7,893 nt of DNA, taken from positions 1-7,893 of the forward strand of contig PKWK01000245.1 of NCBI GenBank assembly GCA_003133205.1, given 5' to 3'. Position numbers and translations under genes: made by a program. Below, one piece after another: positions 1 to 6,878 of the stretch. Source of the stretch: Granulicella sp. Lineage in GTDB: Bacteria > Acidobacteriota > Terriglobia > Terriglobales > Acidobacteriaceae. Positions within the stretch are counted from its first letter, which is position 1, and each line of letters begins with the position of its first letter. The notes under the pieces are model-generated. The model did no database searches, was not told where the DNA came from, and was given only the letters and a program-made list of their open reading frames with translations.

Positions 1-573
1 CGCCGACAGCACCTTCACAAATTCCACATTCGTCCCATGCCGAAACAGCGGGCTCGTGCTGATCTTCGCGCCAAGCTCCTGCCACGTCATCCCGTGCGCG
101 CCAAAATCCTCTCCCTCAACGAACAGAACGAAATGCGGGTTCCCCACATTCACCATCGCCCCAGCCACATTGCCCACGCCGGGCAGTTCAATCGTCCGCG
201 GCATCACTCGTGGAACGCCCATCTCACTCTCAATCAGATACACAGGGTCAGTCGCCTCGATCACGCGGCAAGTCCGCACTCCGCCATGCGTTCCCAGCGC
301 AACACTGCTCAGGCCCTCGCTGTGCGCCAGCCATGCCGCCACGCAGCGCGTTCCATTGCCCGAAAGCTCTGCCTCGCTTCCATCCGCGTTGAACAGCCGC
401 AGAAAAAACTCGCCCGAAGGTCGACGCTCAAGAAACTCAATCCCATCCGCACCAATGCTCGTATTGCGCGAACACAGCTTCTGCGCCAGCGCAGCATGGT
501 CCCGCCCCGCAACCGCCTCCTCCAAAATAAGAAAGTCGTTGCCGCACGCATGTGCCTTCACAAAAGGAATCAT
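1..573 (-). CDS. dapF: Diaminopimelate epimerase DapF, C-terminus cut by window edge
   Basis: DapF interconverts LL- and meso-2,6-diaminopimelate in the cytoplasm, supplying lysine and the peptidoglycan cross-linking amino acid. The visible 191 codons cover the N-terminal domain and the start of the second. Seen: FVKAHACGNDF near residues 4-14 (family: F.KMHGLGNDF), the NADGSE block at 62-67 followed by SGNGTRC at 71-77, NVGNPHFV at 142-149 and NVEFV at 182-186. The frame runs off position 1 without a stop, so the second catalytic-cysteine region is not visible. Odd: the family's first catalytic cysteine sits just before GNG (CGNG), and here codon 71 (bases 361-363) is TCG, serine; the only nearby cysteine is C77. 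The ATG at 571-573 lies 7 bp after the stop of the MgtC-like gene, with GAGG about 12 bases upstream, suggesting translational coupling. Family assignment is firm; activity given the substitution is open. Confidence 0.93.
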   Translation of the reverse strand, partial: MIPFVKAHACGNDFLILEEAVAGRDHAALAQKLCSRNTSIGADGIEFLERRPSGEFFLRLFNADGSEAELSGNGTRCVAAWLAHSEGLSSVALGTHGGVRTCRVIEATDPVYLIESEMGVPRVMPRTIELPGVGNVAGAMVNVGNPHFVLFVEGEDFGAHGMTWQELGAKISTSPLFRHGTNVEFVKVLSA

Positions 574-580
574 CGCCCGC

Positions 581-1285
581 TCAATCCTCTTCTTCGTCGC
601 GGAACGCAACGACCTTGTCCGTGGCATTGCTTGCAGTCAACTCCGCCAGCAATTCTTTATGCCGGGCGCTGCTCGCAGAGAGGGTAAACGTCACCCGCTC
701 CAGCGCGCCCACCTTGTCCCGCTCCACAACATTCAGCCGCAAATGCTCACGATCGAGCACTGCGAGAACCGCTGCGAACATCGTCTCCTGGTCTCTCCCG
801 CGCACCTCGTACAGCAGCGGGAAGCGCTTCCATCCCGACCGCGACTCCAGCACCCCAATGAACCGCAGCGCAAAGTAGACGATCAGCGTAGCGATCGCGG
901 CCTCGACATAGAGTCCGGCTCCGCATGTCATCCCGACCGCGGCCACCACCCACACCGTAGCCGCGCTGGTCAGCCCCAGCACACGATTGCGCGTGTGCAA
1001 TATCAATCCCGCGCCGAGAAACCCAATTCCCTGCACGATGTTCGACGCCACCTGTCCCTTGTTCGGATTGCCGTCCCCAGCCAGCACCTCCGACATCATC
1101 GTGAACAGCGCCGCTCCCATGCAGATCAGCATGTTGGTGCGCAGCCCCGACGCCTTATGCCGCCACTCGCGCTCCATCCCGATGACGCCGCCCATCGCGC
1201 ACGCCATCAGCAGGCGCGTCGTCGTGCTCTGAGAGAACGCTAACTGTTCGATCGCGCTGAAGTGGGTTGATAAGGTCGCTAGCAT
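581..1285 (-). CDS. MgtC/SapB family inner-membrane protein
   Basis: A 234-residue protein with the MgtC/SapB layout: a hydrophobic N-terminal half and a soluble C-terminal tail. Family motifs seen are GGVIGMERE (32-40), GLRTNMLICMGAALF (47-61), the GIGFLGAGLI stretch (86-95) and GLTSAATVW (104-112), followed by a last membrane segment around 124-143. Residues about 155-230 form a charged soluble domain resembling the ACT-like tail of longer MgtC proteins. Known for the family: MgtC of Salmonella and Mycobacterium supports growth at low Mg2+ and inside macrophages and influences the F-ATPase; many environmental homologues have no proven role, and it is not established as a Mg2+ transporter. 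The ATG at 1283-1285 has no strong ribosome binding site, but later ATGs (codons 27, 31) would trim the first membrane segment. The stop lies 7 bp before dapF. I see no Mg2+-sensing leader upstream. Confidence 0.9.
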   Translation of the reverse strand: MLATLSTHFSAIEQLAFSQSTTTRLLMACAMGGVIGMEREWRHKASGLRTNMLICMGAALFTMMSEVLAGDGNPNKGQVASNIVQGIGFLGAGLILHTRNRVLGLTSAATVWVVAAVGMTCGAGLYVEAAIATLIVYFALRFIGVLESRSGWKRFPLLYEVRGRDQETMFAAVLAVLDREHLRLNVVERDKVGALERVTFTLSASSARHKELLAELTASNATDKVVAFRDEEED

Positions 1286-1333
1286 GTCGTTATGGTCTTC
1301 GCTGCGATGGTAGCACCATGGCTGCGGAGGATT

Positions 1334-3100
1334 TCACTTCGTCGCTGGGCCTCCCGCCGTCGAGTAGCGGTCGGACTGATAAATACGCGCGCAGGGCTGG
1401 TCCGTAGTGCACAGAATACTAAGCTCCTGCAAGCCTTCAGGATGCTCGGCGACCGCCTTCGAAACCGCGTCGCCCGCGAGCGCTACGACATACGCAGCAT
1501 GGTCCGCCGGAGCTGCGAGCGCGGCGTGCCAGCTATCGTAGTCGCTCTCGTTCACCGTCTGCCGAAGCGGAATGCCCGCGTCCTGCAACGCCCCGATGTG
1601 GTCCGACTCCGCCATCAGGATCGGTACGCCGGGTGGAAGATCCTCCAGCACCAGCGCCAGGTTTCGCTCAAATGGGATGCGCGTCGACGCGTTCACCAGC
1701 GCCTCCTTCAGCACCAGCGGCGGACTGTAGTTCGCCATCAGGTTGCTTGGGTAGCGTTCGATAAGAGCTGCGCATCGCTGCACCAGGTCCGTGCCATAAA
1801 TCATCGCCAGCGGATTAACCACCACAAGCGCCAATACCACCAGAAACATCACCCGCACCGGGCTGCGCGCAGCAGAATCTGGCGTGCCCCCGCCATCTTT
1901 GCCCTCACGAGTCCGCATCCACCGGACCTCCAGCGCGGCCGCCGCCACACATGCAAACAGCGCCAGCGCCGGCAGCATCTCCATGCCATATCGCGCGTTG
2001 TAGTAAGAGTGCGGATAAAGCTGCGGAATGAAGATCGGAACCGAACCGTATGCAACCGAATACACATAGAAGACCAGCGGCACCCACAGCAGTAATGACG
2101 CCAGCGCGATTCGCCGCCGCACCGCAATCCACAGCCCGGCAAGCGCAGCCGCCATCACCGCAAAGCCCGTCTCCCACGCCGCCGCATCCACCTGAGCCGT
2201 GCGCGTGTAGAACAGCAGCGCCCACCCCGGATTGTGCCACCCACGGTAATGCCGCGAGCCCGGAGGCGAAGTCTTCTTCTCGATCGCAGGCGCCGAGTAC
2301 GGACCGCGCATGAAGTCCAGCGGATCGTGGAAGAAATGCTGGTTGTACCACAGCCAAAGCACCGGTCCGGCCACCGCCAGCAGCGTGAACATCGCGAACG
2401 CGGGAGCCACGCGCCGCCACAACTCGCGCGCGCGCCAAAGCTGCCACGTCAGCACGCACCACACCGCCGCGCCCAGAACCCATCCGTCATAGCGCGTAAA
2501 CACCGCCGCGAAGATCAGCAGACCAAGCCCGATTAACCGCCGCGCCACACGCTTCTGCTCCGTCGCTCGAATCGCGTCCACGCACTCCATCGTCAGAAGC
2601 GTAATCCAGATCAGCAGCACCAGGAACAGCGGCTCGGTCATCGCGGTCGTCGAGAGATACAGCAGGTTCGGATTCAGCCCGTAGAACGCCGTCGCCACCA
2701 TCGCCCAGCGTGGCACCAGCATCCGCCGGCACAGCCGATAGAATCCCGCGGCCCCAAGGATGTAGCATGCAACCGAGGGCCACGAGCCCGCCAATCCGCT
2801 CTGCCACCACGTCATCTTCTGCACTAGAGGCAACATCAGCAGATGCGGCAGCGGCAGCCACACGCCGCCGAGCTGCACCAGCCCGGGATTGCGCGAGTCG
2901 AGAATCCGTCGCGCGATCCCCAGGTGCGCCACCGCATCGCCATACAGCAGCACATATCCGCGGCTGAAGCACACGATCAGCGCCATGAACCCCAGCAGGA
3001 TCGCAGCCATCACCACGGGAGTCGTCTCTTCGCGCGTCGCCGGGCGCACCTCGTCCGGATCAAACACAATAGTCACGACCGGGCCCGATCGTCCACGCAT
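1334..3100 (-). CDS. Polytopic membrane glycosyltransferase, GT-C fold (ArnT/PMT-like)
   Basis: About 588 residues with roughly ten hydrophobic segments (for example near 29-46, 106-122, 155-172, 234-252, 311-327, 333-350, 376-392 and 417-435), then a soluble C-terminal region of about 150 residues. The first extracytoplasmic loop holds YGDAVAHLGIARRI (53-66); an acidic residue there followed by H..RR is typical of GT-C enzymes that use polyprenyl-phosphate sugars. TTAMTEPLF (151-159) and FTRYDGW (201-207) also fit. Known of the fold: sugar is moved from a lipid carrier to a lipid, protein or glycan on the outer face of the membrane; the acceptor here cannot be told. Start choice: the frame is open up to a TTG at 3202, which would overlap the kinase gene by 59 bp and add 34 Arg-rich residues. 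I prefer the ATG at 3098-3100, with a weak GCAGG just upstream and a 43-bp gap from the kinase. Confidence 0.8.
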   Translation of the reverse strand: MRGRSGPVVTIVFDPDEVRPATREETTPVVMAAILLGFMALIVCFSRGYVLLYGDAVAHLGIARRILDSRNPGLVQLGGVWLPLPHLLMLPLVQKMTWWQSGLAGSWPSVACYILGAAGFYRLCRRMLVPRWAMVATAFYGLNPNLLYLSTTAMTEPLFLVLLIWITLLTMECVDAIRATEQKRVARRLIGLGLLIFAAVFTRYDGWVLGAAVWCVLTWQLWRARELWRRVAPAFAMFTLLAVAGPVLWLWYNQHFFHDPLDFMRGPYSAPAIEKKTSPPGSRHYRGWHNPGWALLFYTRTAQVDAAAWETGFAVMAAALAGLWIAVRRRIALASLLLWVPLVFYVYSVAYGSVPIFIPQLYPHSYYNARYGMEMLPALALFACVAAAALEVRWMRTREGKDGGGTPDSAARSPVRVMFLVVLALVVVNPLAMIYGTDLVQRCAALIERYPSNLMANYSPPLVLKEALVNASTRIPFERNLALVLEDLPPGVPILMAESDHIGALQDAGIPLRQTVNESDYDSWHAALAAPADHAAYVVALAGDAVSKAVAEHPEGLQELSILCTTDQPCARIYQSDRYSTAGGPATK

Positions 3101-3143
3101 GAGAGCCTGCGATCCGCGCGGAGCAGTCACCGTGCGACCCGGT

Positions 3144-4088
3144 TTAGACGGTCGCGGAGTCAAGATGCGAAATCTCCCGGAAGAGCTCAAACCGCGCGTC
3201 AATCTCCTCGCGCGTCACCGCCTGCAGGCGCTCCGTGCCGAAGCGTTCGACCGCGAACGAGCCCATCACGCCGCCATAAAACATAGCCGTGCGAAAGACC
3301 GCGGGTGTCAGCTCTGGCTGCGATGCGAGATAGCCATAGAAGCCACCTGCAAAGGAATCGCCAGCGCCGGTCGGATCGACCACCTCGGCCAACGGCAAAG
3401 CCGGAGCCCGGAACGGTCTTGGAATCGTCACGTTTGCTGGGAACGAGCGCTCTCCAAAGAACGCCGTCGCGCCATACTCGCCATGCTTCACCACCAGCGA
3501 CTTCGGCCCCATCGCCAGAACCTTCTCTGCCGCACGCACCGAGTTGGTCTCGCCCGAGAGCATCCGAGCTTCGCCATCGTTGATCAGCAGCACATCCAGT
3601 TCGCGCAGCACCACGGCGAGGTTCGCCGCATGGTCCTTGATCCAGTAGTTCATCGTGTCGCCGCACACCATGCGCACTTTGGGCATGTGGCTGCGCACGC
3701 GCGCCTGCAGCGCCGGATCGATGTTCGCGAGAAACAAATACTCGCTGTCGGTGTAAGCCTCGGGAATCTTCGGCTCGAACCGCTCAAATACATTCAGGTC
3801 CGTACCCAGCGTCTGCGCCTCGCTCAGATTCCCCGCATACGCGCCCGTCCAGTGAAAGCTCAGCCCAGGTGCGCGCTCGATGCCGGTCGTATCAATGCCG
3901 CGCGCCTTGAACACCGCTTCGTGCTTCGGCAGAAAATCTTCGCCAACCACCGCAATCACACGCACATCGGTGAAGTAACTCGCCGCCAGCGCGAAATGTG
4001 TCGCCGCGCCACCCAGACAATGGTCCACCTTGCCGTGCGGTGTCTCAATACTGTCGAACGCTACCGATCCAACAACCAGAATTGCCAT
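3144..4088 (-). CDS. PfkB-family (ribokinase-like) sugar or nucleoside kinase
   Basis: A complete 314-residue PfkB kinase, normal for the family. It opens with ILVVGSVAFD (3-12), has the substrate-side GGAATHFA block (26-33), LINDGEARML (168-177), VVKHGEYGA (199-207), and the C-terminal PfkB signature DPTGAGDSFAGGF (238-250), whose D244 is the expected catalytic base and whose GAGD forms the anion hole. It should transfer phosphate from ATP to a sugar or nucleoside hydroxyl in the cytoplasm. The substrate is not readable from sequence. The subgroup looks like those I recall being found beside methylthioadenosine phosphorylase in several phyla, so a nucleoside or a 5-deoxy/5-methylthio-ribose derivative is a reasonable guess; it is not the unrelated MtnK family. 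ATG at 4086-4088 with GAGAAAG about 10 bases upstream. It lies 80 bp downstream of mtnP and 43 bp upstream of the glycosyltransferase. Confidence 0.9.
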   Translation of the reverse strand: MAILVVGSVAFDSIETPHGKVDHCLGGAATHFALAASYFTDVRVIAVVGEDFLPKHEAVFKARGIDTTGIERAPGLSFHWTGAYAGNLSEAQTLGTDLNVFERFEPKIPEAYTDSEYLFLANIDPALQARVRSHMPKVRMVCGDTMNYWIKDHAANLAVVLRELDVLLINDGEARMLSGETNSVRAAEKVLAMGPKSLVVKHGEYGATAFFGERSFPANVTIPRPFRAPALPLAEVVDPTGAGDSFAGGFYGYLASQPELTPAVFRTAMFYGGVMGSFAVERFGTERLQAVTREEIDARFELFREISHLDSATV

Positions 4089-4168
4089 GCTCCCGCTTTC
4101 TCAAATGAAATATGTAACTTCGTCACGCACACAGATTCAGAAACGCCCATAGGCAAATCCAAACAGGG

Positions 4169-5029
4169 TTACAAATACTTGCTCACTAGAAGCCCGAGCC
4201 TCTCCTTGGCCGCCGGCGGAATCGCAGCCCGGTCGGTCAGAATCGCATACTTCAGCGCGCTGGCGCACCCGCAACTTCTCTCCTCAGGCATCGCCGCTAC
4301 CGCCGCCTTCACCACCTTCGCCGCATTCTCCGCGTTCTGGTGCAGCACAGCGACAATCTGGTCAATCGTCACATCGTCATGGCCTTCGCGCCAGCAATCG
4401 TAGTCCGTCACCATCGCCATCGTGGCATAGCAGATCTCAGCTTCCCGCGCGAGCTTCGCCTCCTGCAGGTTCGTCATTCCGATCACATCCGCGCCCCAAC
4501 TCCGGTACAAATTCGACTCGGCGCGCGTCGAGAACTGCGGCCCTTCCATGCACACATACGTGCCGCCCAGCTTGCCCACCACGCCCACCTCCGCGCAGGC
4601 ACTCTGGAACGTCGCCGCCACCGTCGCGCAGACCGGATCGCCAAACCCAACATGCGCGACAATCCCGTCGCCAAAAAACGTCCCCACCCGCGCAAATGTC
4701 CGGTCGATGAACTGGTCCGGAATCACAAAATCCGTCGGCTTATGCTCTTCCTTCAGCGAGCCGACCGCCGACACCGAAAGAATCCGCTCCACGCCCAGCG
4801 CCTTCATTGCATAGATATTCGCGCGGAAGTTCAGTTCGCTCGGAAGCAGCTTATGCCCCCGCCCATGCCGAGCCAGAAACGCCACCTTGCGCCCCTCAAG
4901 TTCCCCCACGATGAACGCATCCGAGGGCTCGCCGAACGGCGTCTCCACCCGATGTTCGCGCACCCCCGTAAGCCCAGGCATGGCGTACAGGCCGCTGCCT
5001 CCGATGATCCCAATCTCTGCCGTCTGCAA
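4169..5029 (-). CDS. mtnP: S-methyl-5'-thioadenosine phosphorylase (TTG start)
   Basis: Cleaves 5'-methylthioadenosine with phosphate to adenine and 5-methylthioribose 1-phosphate, recycling the by-product of polyamine and related S-adenosylmethionine reactions. The 286 residues match the trimeric MTAP/PNP group: phosphate loop GIIGGSGLY (7-15), FLARHGRGH (51-59), [11 protein letters not shown] (62-72), [13 protein letters not shown] (160-172), [19 protein letters not shown] (179-197) and VTDYDCW (207-213). The two aspartates D209 and D211 are the MTAP-type residues that select adenine rather than the hypoxanthine/guanine of PNP. A CGC pair (C253, C255) near the C-terminus resembles the CXC motif of thermophilic MTAPs. 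Start: TTG at 5027-5029 with AGGAG about 8 bases upstream; the first in-frame ATG is codon 17, beyond the phosphate loop, so it cannot be the start. The neighbouring kinase gene follows. No mtnA or other methionine-salvage gene is present in the window. Confidence 0.94.
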   Translation of the reverse strand: MQTAEIGIIGGSGLYAMPGLTGVREHRVETPFGEPSDAFIVGELEGRKVAFLARHGRGHKLLPSELNFRANIYAMKALGVERILSVSAVGSLKEEHKPTDFVIPDQFIDRTFARVGTFFGDGIVAHVGFGDPVCATVAATFQSACAEVGVVGKLGGTYVCMEGPQFSTRAESNLYRSWGADVIGMTNLQEAKLAREAEICYATMAMVTDYDCWREGHDDVTIDQIVAVLHQNAENAAKVVKAAVAAMPEERSCGCASALKYAILTDRAAIPPAAKERLGLLVSKYL

Positions 5030-5083
5030 GTCCTTACTCCTGTGCCGGCCGCGTCGTGCGCGCCGATCCCGTCTGCATCTTTT

Positions 5084-6805
5084 CTATCGCTCAACCAAAG
5101 TATATCGTCCGGACGCACCGTTCTCCGCCGCGCTCTTGTTGTCAATCGCGGCCTTTATCACGCCCGCCGAAGAAAGCAGCCGCACCAGCGACAGTCCCGG
5201 ATCGATCCGCTCGCTCCCTGCCTCCGGTCCCTTGCTCTCCACTTCACCAGCCACCTGCAGCGGCGCATCCGACTGCACGCTGGCGATGCTGTCGCGTAGC
5301 TTCCGCGCAAGCGCCAGCGGAAACCCTTCGCTGACGAAGACGCCGGTGCCATCCATCGACAACATCACATCGCCTTCATTCGTCGTGTAAACCTCTTCGC
5401 TCGCGTCCGCTTCATCCTTCGTTCGCCGCACCAGTCCCGAGTACTTCCGCGGCAATTGCCCCGCATACACGCGCACGAACGACCGCGCCGAATCCTCATT
5501 CTTCCACTTCGACTGATACAGCAAGGCAATCGATGCCGTCGACTCCTTCGCCTCCGCCGTCACCGCCGATTTGCGCTGCGCCGCATAGTAAATGCCGCCG
5601 TTCCACTCCGAGGTCAGCGCGTCCGCGATTTGCTCCCCGCCAAAAAGCTCCGTCAGAATCCGCACATCGAACTCGCCCATCACGCCCACGTCATACGGCG
5701 CATACTCTGCGTCGATCAGCGGGTGAATGTCCGCAAACCGCAACACCGGCACAGGAACATGCGTCATATACGCCGCCGGGTGCATGATCTCGAAGGTCGA
5801 TGCCGGAGGATTCGCAAGCACCGCGGAAAACGCAGCTTCTTTCCCGGCCTTCACCAGAATCGCGTCCTCGAAGCTCAGCCCTTCGCTATACGGAAACAGC
5901 AGCGATTTCTGCAGCAGAAGCGGCGCACGCGCCAGGATCGGCGATCCGCTGGTATCCGTCACCGAGTCTTTCAGCCGATCCATCATGTCCGGCGAATTCT
6001 CCAGCGTCTTACCGCTGGGCCGCAGCGAGTAGTCGAGAAACACCACCATCGCCTGCCCCTCGGCCACCGCGTCGCGCGCCGTGTCCGCCTCATCCGTCTG
6101 GATGTGGCTGTTGTCCTCCACCGCGTTCTTCGCAATGCTCTCCGAGCCCACCTGCGACCACTTCGTCAGGTCGACCCGCTGATCCTGCAGCGCATGGGTC
6201 AACTCGTGCGCCAGCACCGGCTTCTGCTCATCCGGATCGATCCAGTCCAACAGGTTCACCGTCTTCGTCTTGTTGTCGTAGAACCCCGCGACCTGCTCCG
6301 TCAACAGCGAGATCATGAAGTTCCGCAGGTGAAAGTCGCGATCGAGCAGCCCAAACTTCTTCAGCACAATCTCCGACCGCGCCAGCCGCTTCGCTCCCTC
6401 ATCCTCGTCGAACTTCTCGCGCAGATATTTGTTCACCTCATCGCGCGTGATCAGCTTCCGCTTGACGGCATGTTTGATCGGCAACTTCGTGTCCGTACTC
6501 ACGAACGATAAAATCTCGTCCACCGAGCGGAACAACTCCTTCGCCTGATCCTTGGTCAGCGGAGGGTGCGTCGCCTCGCCCTGCTTCGCCTCGCCCTGCG
6601 AAGCCGAGCCTTGCGCGGACGCTGGAGCGGCAGGCACATCCTGCAGCACCAGTGGCGCGCTCGCACCGGCAGGCGGAGCACCCTGCGCCCGCGTCTGGCA
6701 CCCTAGCGTCGCCGCCAGCGCAACTCCGGCCAACGCCATGGCGCCTATTGAATACCGCGCCCGGTACCACCCGCCCAACCCCACTTGAAGCCGCACCAAA
6801 CCCAC
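5084..6805 (-). CDS. Secreted or lipoprotein-like HExxH zinc metallopeptidase, uncharacterised
   Basis: About 573 residues. Numbered from the GTG at 6803-6805, it has a basic N-region (R5, R16, R18), a hydrophobic stretch AMALAGVALAATLG (22-35) and then C36, an imperfect lipobox (TLGC), so it is probably a lipoprotein or Sec-exported. An Ala/Gly/Gln/Pro-rich linker follows (about 42-82). The catalytic core has HELTHALQDQ (200-209): two zinc-binding histidines and E201 as general base. ARDAVAEGQAM (243-253) supplies E249 as a likely third zinc ligand, the gluzincin arrangement. The remaining 300 or so residues are soluble with no motif I recognise. Substrate unknown. Start: GGAGGG lies 6 bases before this GTG, whereas an in-frame ATG at 6827-6829 (8 codons longer) has no ribosome binding site. 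It is first in the minus-strand gene series, 54 bp before mtnP. Confidence 0.82.
   Translation of the reverse strand: MGLVRLQVGLGGWYRARYSIGAMALAGVALAATLGCQTRAQGAPPAGASAPLVLQDVPAAPASAQGSASQGEAKQGEATHPPLTKDQAKELFRSVDEILSFVSTDTKLPIKHAVKRKLITRDEVNKYLREKFDEDEGAKRLARSEIVLKKFGLLDRDFHLRNFMISLLTEQVAGFYDNKTKTVNLLDWIDPDEQKPVLAHELTHALQDQRVDLTKWSQVGSESIAKNAVEDNSHIQTDEADTARDAVAEGQAMVVFLDYSLRPSGKTLENSPDMMDRLKDSVTDTSGSPILARAPLLLQKSLLFPYSEGLSFEDAILVKAGKEAAFSAVLANPPASTFEIMHPAAYMTHVPVPVLRFADIHPLIDAEYAPYDVGVMGEFDVRILTELFGGEQIADALTSEWNGGIYYAAQRKSAVTAEAKESTASIALLYQSKWKNEDSARSFVRVYAGQLPRKYSGLVRRTKDEADASEEVYTTNEGDVMLSMDGTGVFVSEGFPLALARKLRDSIASVQSDAPLQVAGEVESKGPEAGSERIDPGLSLVRLLSSAGVIKAAIDNKSAAENGASGRYTLVER
6571..6600 (-). 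repeat. 15-bp tandem duplication inside the peptidase linker
   Basis: Two adjacent 15-bp units (6571-6585 and 6586-6600) differ only in their last base. On the minus strand they encode overlapping QGEA units (QGEAK then QGEAT), and a further diverged QGSAS unit precedes them in the protein. The repeat sits in the low-complexity linker between the signal peptide and catalytic domain and keeps the reading frame. Confidence 0.8.
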
Positions 6806-6878
6806 TGACCGCCCTCCGCGCAACCCCATATCTGGTCGCTATAATCAACAGTGTACGAGGTTTCGCGCTGCTTCCGAT
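6806..6878. promoter_or_regulatory. Divergent intergenic region between the peptidase and ygfZ
   Basis: This 73-bp gap must hold start signals for the plus-strand ygfZ-like gene and probably for the minus-strand series. It contains a TATAAT hexamer on the plus strand (6840-6845), 33 bases before the ATG of ygfZ, a sensible position for a -10 element. No matching -35 hexamer is visible 16-18 bases upstream, so it rests on the -10 alone. On the minus strand, GGAGGG a few bases before the GTG at 6805 is a good ribosome binding site for the peptidase; I see no clear minus-strand promoter hexamers. No inverted repeat convincing enough to call an operator is present. Confidence 0.35.

Noticed and set aside
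56..1243. Long plus-strand open frame (395 codons) across dapF and the MgtC-like gene
   Set aside because: The opposite strand carries clear DapF and MgtC motifs; the plus-strand translation is Arg/Pro/Ser-rich and has none.
1307..1319. Small perfect inverted repeat (5-bp arms, 3-base loop) between the glycosyltransferase and MgtC-like genes
   Set aside because: The stem is too short and has no following T-run on either strand; not supportable as a terminator or operator.
4089..4168. 80-bp gap between mtnP and the kinase as a possible promoter or terminator
   Set aside because: Somewhat A+T-richer than its surroundings, but no GC-rich hairpin with a T-run and no paired -35/-10 hexamers seen.
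2889..4403. Long plus-strand open frame (504 codons) antisense to the kinase and glycosyltransferase genes
   Set aside because: Arg/His/Ala-rich translation with no family motif; it is the complementary frame of well-supported minus-strand genes, as expected at high G+C.
4340..5299. Plus-strand open frame (319 codons) antisense to mtnP and the peptidase end
   Set aside because: Shadow of mtnP, whose motifs are unmistakable on the minus strand.
5456..6511. Plus-strand open frame (351 codons) antisense to the peptidase
   Set aside because: Extremely Arg/His-rich composition; the minus strand encodes HELTHALQDQ and a signal peptide in a continuous frame.
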